The notes below the pieces were generated by a model. It searched no databases. It was not told the origin of the DNA and saw nothing but the letters and a program-made list of their open reading frames with translations. 64,000 nt of DNA, from positions 13,717,001 through 13,781,000 of the forward strand of contig OW386566.1 in assembly GCA_936435175.1 (NCBI GenBank), written 5' to 3'. A program made the translations under genes and the position numbers. The stretch comes from Glyphotaelius pellucidus. Taxonomy: Eukaryota > Arthropoda > Insecta > Trichoptera > Limnephilidae. Position 1 is the first letter of the stretch; the number at the start of each line of letters is the position of its first letter. Positions 41,273 to 52,080 of the stretch are shown in pieces.

Positions 41273-42148
41273 TTGAGTGATCTGGAAGTATGTTGCCTGT
41301 TGTATGCTGATGATGCGGTGCTGATTTCTAACAGTATGGAAGATCTACAGTCGTTCGTGTCTAGGATGAACGAAGTATGTATGAAGAATGAGTTAATGAT
41401 GAATGTAAGTAAGTCTAAAGTGATGGTATTTGAAAGAGAGAGTACGAAAACAATGTGCCACATAGTTGTGAATGACGAATACTTGGAGCAGGTGGATGAG
41501 TTTGTATATTTGGGAAGTATGTTTACGAGAGATGGAAAGACTGATAGAGATATCGAAAGACGGGTAAATACCGGTAACTCCATTAATGGAGGACTGAACG
41601 CCGTAGGCGCTAACAAAAATCTGTCAAAATAAGCGAAGCTAGCCGTCCATAATGGAGTGCTGGTACCTACCCTGATGTATGGCAGTGAGGCATGGAACTG
41701 GCAGAGAAAGGATGAAAGTAGACTGAATGCTGTAGAAATGAGATCCCTGAGACGTATGTGTGGTAAAACCATGTATGGTTTTACCACACATACGTCACAC
41801 ATAAATGTGGAGATCCGCAAAGAATGCAAGGCTGATGTAAGCGTTATGTGTAAGATTAAGAAAGGGACGCTCAGATGGTTTGGGCATGTAGAGCGAATGA
41901 ATGAGGAAAGGAGTATAAGGAGAATATGTGACGCAAATGTGAATGGTAGACGAAGTCGGGGACGCCCGAGGAAGACATGGCACGACCAAGTGAATCAGAT
42001 ACTTGAATCGGGCGATGTCAAGAGTCAGAATAATAGAAGAGCATGTATGAGACGATGTATGAATGTGAACGAAGCAAGGAGTGTGCGCCAAGATCGAGTT
42101 GTTTGGCGGTCTGTCCTCTCTGCCTACCCCTGCGGGGAAACGGCGTGA
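41273..42148 (+). pseudogene. RTE-like reverse transcriptase with one in-frame stop
   Basis: A single frame: LLYADDAVLI (YADD at 41,303-41,314), MNVSKSKVMVFE, VYLGSMFTRDG; then TAA at 41,630-41,632; then, still in frame, AVHNGVLVPTLMYGSEAW, SRLNAVEMRSLRRMCG, GTLRWFGHVERMNEERSIR, RSRGRPRKTWHDQV, RRACMRRCMNVNEARSV and a normal stop. So one nonsense codon and 5' truncation are the only visible lesions. A perfect 20-bp inverted repeat (41,752-41,795) lies within the coding sequence, and local residues (KTMYGFTTHTSH) are atypical. Clade named from the LRWFGH..RM ... GRP tail pattern. Confidence 0.85.
41752..41795. repeat. Perfect 20-bp inverted repeat with 4-base loop inside the RT frame
   Basis: Arms 41,752-41,771 and 41,776-41,795 are exact reverse complements around TGTA. 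Likely a templated-insertion or snap-back scar. Confidence 0.9.
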
Positions 42149-42205
42149 TGGTTAGTTAGTTAGTTAATTATATTTTGTCAATTATTCTGTAAAGAGGCTT
42201 TTTCA

Positions 42206-42300
42206 GATCTAGTCACTAAACATAACTAAGTCATTTCAAGCAATGTTCAATTCTGAATGGTGGTCTCACCAGGGCGATACTGAGAGTATCACTCTAGAGC
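42206..42300 (-). repeat. SINE1 body fragment
   Basis: Matches the middle of SINE1 (TTCAGATCTAGTCACTAAAC, CACCAGGGCGATACTGA), with neither head nor tail. Confidence 0.7.
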
Positions 42301-42304
42301 GAGG

Positions 42305-42497
42305 CACAATGATATTATGTATTGATTTACTTTAATTATGAGAAAAACCAATATAAATTGAATACATTTTTATTATGACGAAGGGTGTAAACAATGTTTC
42401 AATCAATATACTGTTTTTCCAATGTAACTATGCAACTCTAATATTAATTTAATTTGTAAAAGCCTATTAGGGCTTAAATAAATAAATAAATCATTAA
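42305..42497 (+). mobile_element. LINE 3' UTR with (AAAT)n tail
   Basis: Non-coding sequence ending GGGCTTAAATAAATAAATAA; a 5'-truncated LINE end. Confidence 0.5.
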
Positions 42498-43559
42498 TTT
42501 GTTACATCAATTATTTTCCTCCCCATTTTTTTCGATATCCAGCTTTTAGAAATAAAATAATAATTATGGTTTTATTTTGCCAAAAGACACTCCTACAAAA
42601 GGTTTGATATATACGGTTTTATCATCATCATCATTTTACGTGGTCATGAGAGACCCTGTGTGCATTGACCATTATGTCGCTTGTCAGTGACATTTTTGTC
42701 GAAAATTGACAAATGGCGACACGATTTCATCAACTTTCAAACTATCACGCTGAAATATTGGCAATGTGTATATCTATGATATATGTTTTATTTTAAACCT
42801 TGTTTCTTGTTTTATCACGTAATATAAAAACAAGGATAAACATTTCTAGTTCTAAATCACAATCGTTCAAAAAGAAGCACCATGATTTTAATATTGTGAA
42901 AAAGGTAATCTGTATAATTCATCAAATGATTCAAATAAACCAAACACGGCAATTATTCTCATGGTCAATTGTAGGCAATTGATGTATCTTCCTAATGTAA
43001 TGCCAGTTTTTTGTGTTAAATTTATTAAATAGTATAATTTAGTGAATTCAATTTTGACATCGTCACGCACTAAAATTCTAAAATAATTTTCGAAGTAAAC
43101 TTTTAATCAGACATTAGCATGTAAAAAAATCGTTTTCTGAGTTTATTTTTGCATCTGTGGTTATCGAACAGGCCATAGAGAACATAGAAACGTAGAAAAT
43201 ATTCAAAATAGATATTTAAAACTGCCACTGGCGGCGATTTCAAATCACTACAACACAAATTTTGCGCATTTATAAAGTTAAAGATTTTTTAATTATTTAT
43301 CTATCAATTCTAAAAATATAAGAAAATTAGTAAAATATAGGTAAATTCATTGGCTATGTAGAACTGTAATCAGTTTTTATGTCTCCATATGAAAATTCGG
43401 AGGTATGATTTTTTTAATGTGGGCGGAAAATTTTCAAAATCGTCACAAAAAAACAGCGAGCAATCGGAGGGAAAAATGTTTTATCGCGCGATCGCTCCAG
43501 TGGTTATCTTTTGTATTTTTTTTGCATTAATCTTTACTGATATATGTAATTATAGATAC
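42498..43559. other. No recognised feature
   Basis: AT-rich with only chance-size ORFs. Confidence 0.35.
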
Positions 43560-43735
43560 TGCTACCCGGCTCAGAACAGATATTGTCTAGTGAGTCGGAT
43601 AGCGCACATATATGTAAATGTAAATAACTCTTGATATTAATGCCCGGGTTTCCGGCACCTTTAAAAAAAAAAAAATCCCCAAAGTTTCTTTGCAATCGGA
43701 TGAATGGTTTAGCAACGCATAGCTTACATACATAC
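43560..43735 (+). repeat. Helitron-like fragment (weak)
   Basis: CCCCAAAGTTTCTTTGCAAT and CGGATGAATGGTTTAGCAAC resemble 24,188-24,232 and the wording common near insect Helitron ends. Boundaries unclear. Confidence 0.3.
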
Positions 43736-44036
43736 ATAGACCGAAGCAAACATAGGAGTATTTTCATTTATTTAAATATATTATACATGTAATGTGTAAC
43801 AATACGTAACCATTATGCTTCTATTGAAGAGTGGTATTGGGATATTTGAATCTTTTAAATAGATAAAAAAAAAAAACAAATTATCCAGACAATGTTCAGA
43901 TAGCATTTAGTTCGGGTTTGAATCTTGCAATCATACATAAAGATGCTGCCAATAAAATATGCGTTAAGAAAATTAAGATAATGTTGGTAGTTCCTAGTCG
44001 AAGTATGATACATTAAAAATGACCGAATCGGATAGA
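43736..44036. other. No recognised feature
   Basis: AT-rich spacer up to SINE2. Confidence 0.35.
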
Positions 44037-44205
44037 GACACATTAGCTCAGTTAGGTAGAGTCACCCGGAAAGGCGAAGGTCCTCGGTTCAAGTCCCAGG
44101 TGTATACGTATATCTTTTTCCGATTTTTCTGCTTATAGATTTTCGATTGAGTTTCGCTAATATTGTCTGCATTTAATTTAATATTTCTTTGTTCTGTAAC
44201 TTGGC
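44037..44205 (+). mobile_element. SINE2 (tRNA-derived) with intact A and B boxes
   Basis: The tRNA-like head has TTAGCTCAGTTAGGTAGAG (A box) and GGTTCAAGTCC (B box, 44,086-44,096). The T arm folds with one mismatch, but the anticodon arm does not fold convincingly, so it is not a functional tRNA gene. The body (CCGATTTTTCTGCTTATAGA ... GAGTTTCGCT) recurs inverted at 47,085-47,216. Confidence 0.65.
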
Positions 44206-44739
44206 CAATGAAACGTGTCCTCCATTTATTTCGTCCACATTTGAATCGAACCTATTCCCATTCAGATTTTTATTCGTTTTAGAGAAAAATAATATTTTCG
44301 ATCATAAAAGAGGCTGTAACTCACAGCTCTGTATCGGAAGCCTTATTTTGGGAGTAATAACTTCAAGTATCTAGGCTATTGACAAACAACTCAATAGATC
44401 CCTAATAAAATGATTGTTACTCCGTTAGTATGGTGTTATTCAATACTTAAAGTGTTAGAATATGAATAAAAATTAATTTTATAGATATTTTAACTATAGT
44501 GTCGTTGCGGTATATGACAACGTAAATAAAAATTGATTTTAAAGATATTTTTAACTCAGAAAGTTACACAAACGATGATCATACGTCTTTCAAACGTATG
44601 GTGTATATATGTTTCCGTAATTATTGTACTTAGCGTGGTGACACAGCCGCCCTTCGCAAGCTCTGCTCGCCAACTGAGCTAACTGAGATACGCGCTACGT
44701 TGCGAAATAAAAAAAGACAGTATAATTTTGATACTGATT

Positions 44740-45490
44740 ATCAAAATGTACGGAGAACGAGTCTCACCTCGTGATTTACTCACGATATAGAGGCTTTTGA
44801 AACTCAACTGACCCTGACCTGAGTTTCTAAACCCGCTACCTCGTGATTGGTTGAATTCCGATATAGCGGGTTTCGATATCAACTTCTTGAATGATATAGC
44901 GGGTTTTGTTTCTCAATCACAGTTTTAAGGCGCCGTATCCCCGCTCAAAAAGAAAAAGATGAAGAGATATGTAATTACAAATGTTTGAGAGAGCGCGCTA
45001 ATGTTTGAAACTATAAAATTGAAGCGAAAATTATGAAAATGTTGAAAATAGAGCAAAAATCTCATGGAGAATGTCTGAAATAGCATTTAAAAAAGGACTG
45101 TGAATTTTTTCACACATATGACTTTTAAAATAAGGGAAATGAACGTGTTTATAATAATTTTCGGAGCGTGCTTTGCGATTTTTTCTATCGAGGGAATTTC
45201 ATATAATTTCTGTTTCGGCGTGGGGAATGTATAGATATTATCTTCAAAAAAAACATTTATTTTTTTAAGAGCTCAAAAATTTCCAAATGTTTAAGGTACA
45301 TCTGGTAGAAATCGGTAGAAAATCGGGTAGCGGCGGCTTGACATCGTTTTTAATCGTAAGGTCGATAAGGGAGGTTTTGAAACCTAATTTTGGGTTCCTC
45401 TTGTTCCTCGCAAAAATATGAACAGGATGTCATATTCAGATCATTTTGTCAAAAAATCGGATATAGCGGGTATTGAAATTATAGGACTCA
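44740..45490. repeat. Unclassified sequence with repeated GATATAGCGGGTTT motif
   Basis: The motif occurs near 44,870, 44,893 and 45,467, with a variant near 44,783, on both sides of the TTAA MITE. Suggests one older repetitive unit interrupted by the MITE. Confidence 0.4.
44929..45337. mobile_element. TTAA-flanked MITE, copy B (inverted relative to copy A)
   Basis: Flanked by TTAA (44,925-44,928) and TTGA (45,338-45,341, one change). The ends GGCGCCGTATCC and, inverted, GCCGCCGCTACCC are TIRs. Alignable throughout to 8,018-8,439 in reverse. Confidence 0.78.
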
Positions 45491-45493
45491 TAT

Positions 45494-45615
45494 GGGGCCA
45501 TCCATAAATTACGTCACACCATAAGGGGGGGGGGGGGGAGTGGAGAAGTGTGACAAGGGGTATGGGGGGATCAAAAAATCATGAAAATCGTGTGACGTAA
45601 TTTATGGATGGCCCC
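45494..45615. mobile_element. M3 MITE, 122 bp, perfect 26-bp TIRs
   Basis: The ends GGGGCCATCCATAAATTACG... are perfectly inverted for 26 bases, with TAT on both flanks. A G run sits inside. A partial relative ends at 50,572. Confidence 0.85.
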
Positions 45616-45744
45616 TATTTTATGTAACCTGTATTTTGTTCTTATATTTTATGTTACCAGTAATTTGTATTTATTTGCATTGTAATTTAAAAATACGTGT
45701 ACTGCATTATATGTAACAGCCCTTTAAAATAAATGAAAAAATAA

Positions 45745-46091
45745 TCTAATGTATAAAATTCTCGTGTCACGGTGTTTGTTATCATACTCCTCCGAAACGG
45801 CTAAACCAATTTTGATGGAATTTTGTGGGCTTATTGGGTAGGTCTGAGAATCGGCCAACATCCATTTTTCATACCCCTAGGATGGTCCACCCCAAATTTT
45901 TTATTTTTTGGACAATTTTTTTTTATTTTTTATGACGAGGCATTAAAAAATACATACAGCCCTTAATTTTCACTCTTCTACCATCAACCCCTATTTTTCA
46001 ATAGCGATATTATAGTTATTTTTTATTGAACTAAAAAAATATTTCCTAGAAATAATGTATATGGCAAAACAACGTTTGCTGGGACAGCTAT
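45745..46091 (+). mobile_element. Non-autonomous Helitron
   Basis: 5' end TCTAATGTATAAAATTCTCG and CGTGTCACGGTGTTTGTT, the well-known opening of insect Helitrons. The 3' end is CAACGTTTGCTGGGACAG then CTAT (CTRR-like), inserted between A and T. 347 bp, no Rep/helicase. Confidence 0.75.
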
Positions 46092-46489
46092 ATACGTATA
46101 AAAGACTCTAAGAAAGACAAGTGTTAAAATACTTTTTTTAAATTCCTTAACATATCTAAGGTTTATGTAGATAATTTATTACACATTTTCAGTTATAAAA
46201 GAGATGTAATTACACGATGACACGCGAATTGTAAAGTTTTGCCCAGTTTTCCTTCTAGAAGATTTGTTCCACACGCTTTTCTCACCCACAACACTTTATC
46301 ATGAAGAACATCTTCACAAAACGAACTTTATTTTCAAATTACGATGTAATCTATTCACCTATTTGGCTCGTGTATCATTTTGAATTTGAAATGAACTTTG
46401 GAAGTTATTGAACTCTCTCAACGGAAAACTTGGGAGTTGAAAAATATTTTACAAATCATTATTTAGGTGACCCGACAGTTGATTCGCCG

Positions 46490-46680
46490 ACAATGGCCCC
46501 CCCCCGAAATGATATTTCTACTTATTATAAATTAAAGTCCTCCGCCGCGTCTGTCTGTCTGTTCGCGATGAACTCAAAAACTACCGAATGGATTTTAATG
46601 CGGCTTTCACCCATAGATAGAGTGTTTTATGATGAAAGTTAAGGTTTATAAATTGTCAAGGTTTTGTGTGAATTTCGAAA
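46490..46680 (+). repeat. Helitron-like fragment
   Basis: CTGTCTGTCTGTTCGCGATG and CTCAAAAACTACCGAATGG followed by ATGCGGCTTTCACC are typical Helitron interior wording. An 8-base C run precedes it. Ends not defined. Confidence 0.45.
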
Positions 46681-46704
46681 TATTCAGACTTTTAAAAATT
46701 TGTA

Positions 46705-47000
46705 CGTGTCAATTAGTTAGGAGTCAAATTGAGTACAACTCGATAGTGTGGGCACCTAGTTATGCTAGTCACTCACTCACGATAGAAAGAAAATAAATTC
46801 TTAAGATTTATTAAATTCACAATAGTTTTTACAAGGGAATGTGTTAACCACGATTACCTACTATGTCAATTTAATTTATTAAAATTATCTGAAGGTAGAA
46901 TAGTTAATGACTTAACGTGTTTTCTTTTTTTGTATCATGCACTTTGTCACGGATTATTCATCGCAGCCAGTCACCTGTACATTTTGTATCAAAAACCTAC
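46705..47000 (+). pseudogene. LINE reverse transcriptase fragment
   Basis: The plus frame reads LVRSQIEYNSIVWAPSYASH, then FLRFIKFTIVF and QFNLLKLSEGRIVNDLT: the RT segment after the palm (LVRS..EYNS..W.P; FLRFI; LLKL..GR..ND). Decays after about 46,920. No catalytic residues. Confidence 0.65.
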
Positions 47001-47084
47001 ACCAAATTATTATTTCTATGTCATCTGCAATTTTAAAATTCTCTTTTTGTTACAAATTATTTTAATTATTATTTTTTATTTTAA

Positions 47085-47216
47085 CTTTTATGAGTAAAAC
47101 CTCAGATTGTAATATTTAATTAAATGAAGACACTATGAGCGAAACTCAATCAAAAATCTGGAAACAGAAAAATCAGAAAAAAATATTTGCACCTCTGGGA
47201 CACGTGTCCCAGAGGT
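47085..47216 (-). mobile_element. SINE2 copy, head-truncated
   Basis: Reverse complement aligns with 44,090-44,205. Its truncated head edge coincides with a perfect 26-bp palindrome at 47,191-47,216. Confidence 0.6.
47191..47216. repeat. Perfect 26-bp palindrome centred on CACGTG
   Basis: ACCTCTGGGACACGTGTCCC continues to AGAGGT; every position pairs. It contains an E-box core at the centre. Confidence 0.9.
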
Positions 47217-47418
47217 TTTGCTTTTGATTTTTTTTTTTGATTTTATTATTGATTTTCTTTTTTATTTTGTTTCAATTTTTTATGCTAATTATGATATTAT
47301 TTGTGAAATAACAAAAAAAAAATAACACGTAAAAGCCCATCTGGGCGGGAAATTCAAAATAAATAAAGACTAGACTGCCAGTTCCGACAATTCAAGAATT
47401 TACCTTGCATGTTTACCA

Positions 47419-47535
47419 GCACCTTAAAGAACTGTACTTTCGAACTGTACTTGTTTAACAGCACCTTCATGAACTCTACTTTCGAACTGTACGCGTTTGC
47501 CAGTACCTTCATGAACTGTGCTTTCGAAGTACCCG
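47419..47535. repeat. 42-bp minisatellite, about three copies
   Basis: The unit AGCACCTTCATGAACTCTAC followed by TTTCGAACTGTACG recurs with substitutions; it yields a minus-strand FMKVLANAYSSKVE-type repeat by chance. Confidence 0.7.
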
Positions 47536-47849
47536 AACTAAAAAAAAACTTCCACATGTTTCAAGAATTCAGAGATCTCAACTATTAAAGATTGTTTTTG
47601 TATACCCTGTTTCGGATAAAATGACCACGCACTTATCAACATTCAACATTAATAATTCAAACTGTCAAACTACTTCTTAACAATATTTATTCTACTAATG
47701 AATGTTCTTACAACAGTAAAATCTTGACACTTAAAATAACTAACATCTTGTCGTTTTTTTTATGCAGAAACATTTTTATAGTGAAAACATTTTTTGTTGA
47801 AAACTATTTCACCCGGCGTGCTAGGAACGTTCCCTGTCTAAAGTTTTAA

Positions 47850-49185
47850 CTGTAATAAATGTTTGACTGAATGCAGTCACCACTATAAGAGATCTAGGAA
47901 TCACTCTTGATTCAAAGTTTACGTTTAATGTACACATCAGTGATATCACGAGTAAATCTTTGAAATTGATGGGATTCATACAAAGAATATCTAAACATCT
48001 TAACCATTCAAAAATCCCCAATCCATTATAACATTATATAAATCGTTAGTCAGAAGCAAATTGGAATACGGGAGTGTTATCTGGAACTCAAACTATTAAA
48101 AATATTCTAAAATCATTGAATCTGTATTAAAAAAAATTTCTAAGGACGGGTTGTTTCAAAAAATTTGATGAGTTCATCAAATATTTGAAGTTAATTTTCA
48201 CGTTCTGTGTAAGTTCTATTCGAGTTCTGTTATTTTATCATCATAGGCCAGCTGCTTCATAAAACTGAAATCGTCACAGAACTTGAATAAAACTTACATA
48301 GAACGTGAAAATTAATGTCAAATATTTGACGAATTCGTCAAATTTTTTGAAACAACCCATCCTAAGACTGTTATCATTTAAACTTGGATCAAATGTCACA
48401 CTCCTATCTTACGAGGAACGACTCCAACAATTTCATTTTACAACCCTGGAAAAAGAAGACAATTAGCTGACTTAATATTTATATTTATACAAAATTTTCA
48501 TGCTAAACCTCAAACCACTCATTGGCCGAGCAATATTCATATTAAAGTTCCTAATAGACATAATTTAAGGAGTCATAAAATATTCCATCTTGAATAATAG
48601 AATAATATTCCACAGAATTTATAATGTCTTAAACATACGGCAACTTCATCTAAAATTTACACTAACACATTTCATGTTCAAAAACAAGAAAAAAACTCTC
48701 TTACATCACAGTTACACCACCAGAACAATAACCAAACGACACTACAATGTTCCTACACTACGCACCACATCAGCTCAAAGACATTTCATGTACCTAGCTC
48801 CTAAAATGTTTAACCTTCTCCCCGAGAACCTAAAATCCGAAACCCAACCCCATATCTTTAAAAAAAAATTATCAAAATGGATCCTTACATTCAGTAACGA
48901 TGATGTGTAAAATTTGCTATTTTAATTGAATTGTAATATAATTAATACAACTTGTAACTTAAATTAATTTAATGTGTTACTTAAGTTACTAACTTAATTT
49001 GTTACTAAATTTGTAACTTAAACTACTTAAATGAATTGCATAAGTCAATAACTGTACACTGTACCTACACAATCTGTAAACTTCATCCGCCATAACACAG
49101 GGACATCCCTAGCATGGCGGATGAATTAACACAAATTTTTGTTCATTGTATAAACTTCTTTTAATAAATAAATAAATAAATAAAT
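47850..49185 (+). pseudogene. LINE-G fragment with (AAAT)n tail, split by a foldback MITE
   Basis: Part 1 (47,850-48,144): TTIRDLGITLDSKFTFNVHI, ITSKSLKLMGFIQRISK, then LVRSKLEYGSVIWNS in a shifted frame. Part 2 (48,367-48,910): LSFKLGSNVTLLSYEERLQQ, then in another frame TLRTTSAQRHFMYLAPKMFN and a stop at 48,910. 3' UTR and AAATAAATAAATAAAT end at 49,185. The motif order is standard for LINE RT C-termini. Multiple shifts and the MITE make it dead. Confidence 0.75.
48145..48361. mobile_element. Foldback MITE, 217 bp, with about 80-bp TIRs and 5-bp duplication
   Basis: The ends GACGGGTTGTTTCAAAAAAT and, inverted, GATGGGTTGTTTCAAAAAAT extend inward about 80 bases with few mismatches. CTAAG flanks both sides (48,140-48,144 and 48,362-48,366). 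It interrupts LINE-G coding sequence. Confidence 0.85.
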
Positions 49186-49610
49186 TTAATAACAATATTG
49201 CATACTTCAATCCACTGTCTAAAATGCATCGTCTATATAATACCATTGAATGTAACCATATAGATATATACGCAAAAAATCTCACAAATTTAAAAAAACA
49301 AATTATCAATCTCCCACCATGACACTCCGTGGAGAACAGTTATGTAGCTGCTTTATTGTCAAACCCTTTCTTTCTTTATTTATTTTTTCTCTTTCTCTGC
49401 AGGTTATGTATTATATTTGACACTGCTATGTTTTATATATCATTTTGATTATCATTATTTCTGTTATCACAAGGAGTTTCCGTCTAGTAACAACTAAACA
49501 TTGATTACTCATGCTGTGAACATTTCTAATTTATGTACATCCCAACGGCAATTCTATTATTGTAATAATTGTTAACACCTGTAAATGTTTCAAACAATAA
49601 ATAAATAAGT
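49186..49610 (+). mobile_element. LINE 3' end fragment
   Basis: A short frame (MHRLYNTIECNHIDIYAKNL) resembles the extreme C-terminus of LINE ORF2 proteins, followed by UTR and CAATAAATAAATAAG. LINE-G probably inserted into this element. Confidence 0.45.
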
Positions 49611-49728
49611 CTATTTACGTCACCAATATTTCTATATTTTCTGTCACACATCGATCGACCAGTTGATTAGACAGACTTCTCAGAAAAATATGTTGAGTAG
49701 AGTATGCAGTTGTATAAAGTGTTCCCTC

Positions 49729-49761
49729 TATCTGGTACTATATCTAGTATAGTACCAGATA
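49729..49761. repeat. 14-bp inverted repeat around TCTAG
   Basis: TATCTGGTACTATA and its exact reverse complement flank five bases. Confidence 0.8.
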
Positions 49762-49989
49762 AAAATCTTATAAATAATCTTATAAATATATAAAATACAG
49801 ACTCTTCGCAAAGAAAACATTTGATTTATGAAGAGCACATTACTTTTCTCATTATCTCAAAACTTGGTGTTTGGAAATTTCTGACTAATCAACTGTACGA
49901 TTGACACCGATTTATGAGAATTTGGTCTACGGCCGACCTCTTTTAACTAACTCTCTTTTTACTGACTCTATTTTTACTAACTCGTTGCT

Positions 49990-50420
49990 TTGCAACATGG
50001 ACGACAAGTACCGGGTTGATACCATGTACACAGACTTCTCTAGCTAAAGCCTTTGACCTTGTAATTCAATCAATTCTTTTTATAAAGATCGTCCTACTTA
50101 ACAATTTAACTGCACCTATATTATGTATTTTTACTACGAGATGAAAAAAAAAATCTTTAAAGATTCAAAAATATACAAAAAAATACATGGCGATCTGTTT
50201 AGAATGATTACATTCTACATTAGTAACCGTTATTTCAAAAGACGGTGTCTTCTCAAAGTCTTTAGATCTAATTTCTGGTGTCCCCCAAGGATTCCACTTT
50301 GGTCCGCTCTTCTTCATAGTGTACATTAATGATAAAGGACCATGTTTTCAACTTTACGCTGATAATGTGAAAATATTAAAAGTAATTCATTCTCACTCTG
50401 ACTGTGAAGCTTGACAAGGT
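49990..50420 (+). pseudogene. LINE reverse transcriptase core with altered catalytic motif
   Basis: Contains a DFS.AFDLV-like stretch near 50,030-50,060, then SGVPQGFHFGPLFFIVYIND and QLYADNVKILKV. The normally invariant YADD is YADN (50,355-50,366), so the second metal-binding aspartate is lost. Stops and A runs separate the motifs. Confidence 0.7.
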
Positions 50421-50474
50421 TTTGCAAGTGTTGCGAAGTTAAGTGCGTTCAACGAAAAATAAATACACGTGGTA

Positions 50475-50572
50475 TCTCATTATATCCTCCCCCCCTCCTT
50501 GTGATACTTCGTGAGTTTTTTCCGAACCATTCCCCCCCTTTCAAGCGTCACGTAATTAATGGACGACCCCTT
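50475..50572. repeat. Partial M3-like MITE (right end)
   Basis: Ends GCGTCACGTAATTAATGGAC then GACCCC, resembling the inverted M3 terminus; the left TIR is missing. Confidence 0.45.
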
Positions 50573-50619
50573 TAGGGTTTTTTTATGAACGGAAGTTATT
50601 TTGGGAAGCGGATATGGGT

Positions 50620-50945
50620 ACCGCCGTCCCGAGAACCATTTATTCGACTCCTGTTATAGGTCACCCTGAATAATTACATAGATTTGGTGACTTAGCAATG
50701 GTGCCCGAGTTCATGAGGTGAGGTTTATCGAGGTCTTGGCGGTGAACGCGTTTAGATGCGTGGTGGCCGATCTAGAGAAACTGGTCTGAAAGAAACATAA
50801 TCATAAGTCAGTCACTTCTGGACACATTGACACCCGGATTCCTACCAACCCCACTTACATTCTTCCTTCCCAGAACTTTCACAGCTCCCTTTCTCTAAAA
50901 ATACCCTCCATACAGCATCCCCAAAGATGACGGTGACCGGACAGC
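50620..50945 (+). repeat. Repeat family R copy
   Basis: Begins GGGTACCGCCGTCCCGAGAA and proceeds to CAGCATCCCCAAAGATGACG; diverged, lacks the poly-A end. Confidence 0.7.
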
Positions 50946-51752
50946 TCAGAATCAAATTGGTTAAATATGTTACGTTAGGTTAGGGTTATGGGCTATTTTA
51001 AAATTATTTTTTTCATAGACTTTTCAAAGAGAGTTGATTTTATTTTCAGTTGGCATGGAACCAAGATGACATATTCTCTGAAATATTTTTTTCTTTAGGG
51101 CCTCCCGTGTTGAACTAATCTAAAATAGTTTGTATTATTTTCTAACAACTGGTAACCTAATTTAAAAATTGTGACAATAATTATTGTGTCAACAATTGTT
51201 ACAATAATTCTCAAATTTGTGTTTCTTGGCGACAAAGAAATTTTAACTATTGAATCCATCCATCTTACGTAGAATTTTGTGAATGGACAGTCAACCAGAA
51301 TTCTTGGAATCGTCTTATTAATTAGTATAAAGTTGTGACTCTAATTTTGTAAAGCGTCTTTGAAATAATGTTCAAGTTTGGGCTGAGTAAATTAGCAATA
51401 TTAATTAAGCTTATCCGCTGTTTCTTTTATCCGATTTTTTTTTACCCGCTGTTCTTTTATCCGATGTTCTATTATCCGCGGTTTTTACTATCTATGGTAG
51501 AGATGTAGCAATAACAAAAAACAAATTTTATCGTTTTTCGTTTAGAGATAATGTTAAACCCAAAATGAAACAGAGAAATTTAATGGTGGTTTATCATGAA
51601 CGACTAAACGTTTATTGTGTACGCTGACAAGATGAAGTTTTTTTTAGTAAAACTTCTTAAGAGCCAATAACCAGTGGCTGAGAATTTAAATTTTGTCGAA
51701 AAATTTTTATAATACATACAATATACATTTCAAATCATATAATTAATTAATT
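50946..51752. other. Mostly unassigned; short TTTTATCCG repeats near 51,413-51,490
   Basis: Four loose copies of (T)TTTATCCG(C/A)TGTT. No coding signal. Confidence 0.4.
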
Positions 51753-52080
51753 ACATTCTAGGTGCGAATAACACATGAATTAATTGTATCTAATATTTTT
51801 ATATTACTTGCGTGGCAACTTTCCCTTATCCCTCTCCTCCCCTTACCCTTCCCAACCCAATCCAAATATAATCACACTTATTTTAATGTTGTGTATTAGT
51901 TTACCATTTGTCGAATTCACATTTGTACTCTGATTATTTTTTTAAATATTCTAGTTAATATTAAGTTAGTCTTGTTTCTAAATACCTATCTGTGAACATT
52001 AATAATTGGTCTGTTTTTTTATCATCCTCTTATGTTTATTGTATTACTAAGACTGTTAATGTTCCTTAAATAAATAAATA
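51753..52080 (+). mobile_element. LINE-C 3' UTR copy with (AAAT)n tail
   Basis: Aligns with 16,765-17,180 (CATTCTAGGTGCGAATAACA; CTATCTGTGAACATTAATAA) and ends in AAATAAATAAATAA. 5'-truncated, non-coding. Confidence 0.8.

Larger units (their letters stand above)
41265..42175 (+). mobile_element. 5'-truncated RTE-like LINE with (TTAG)n tail
   Basis: Starts within the RT palm and ends with GATGGTTAGTTAGTTAGTTA. It carries RT and the long C-terminal domain. A small second fragment is at 59,692-59,775. Confidence 0.75.

Noticed and set aside
44640..44705. tRNA gene on the minus strand (TAGCTCAGTTGGCGAGCAG)
   Set aside because: Only an A-box-like segment is present; no B box or T arm follows at the right distance.
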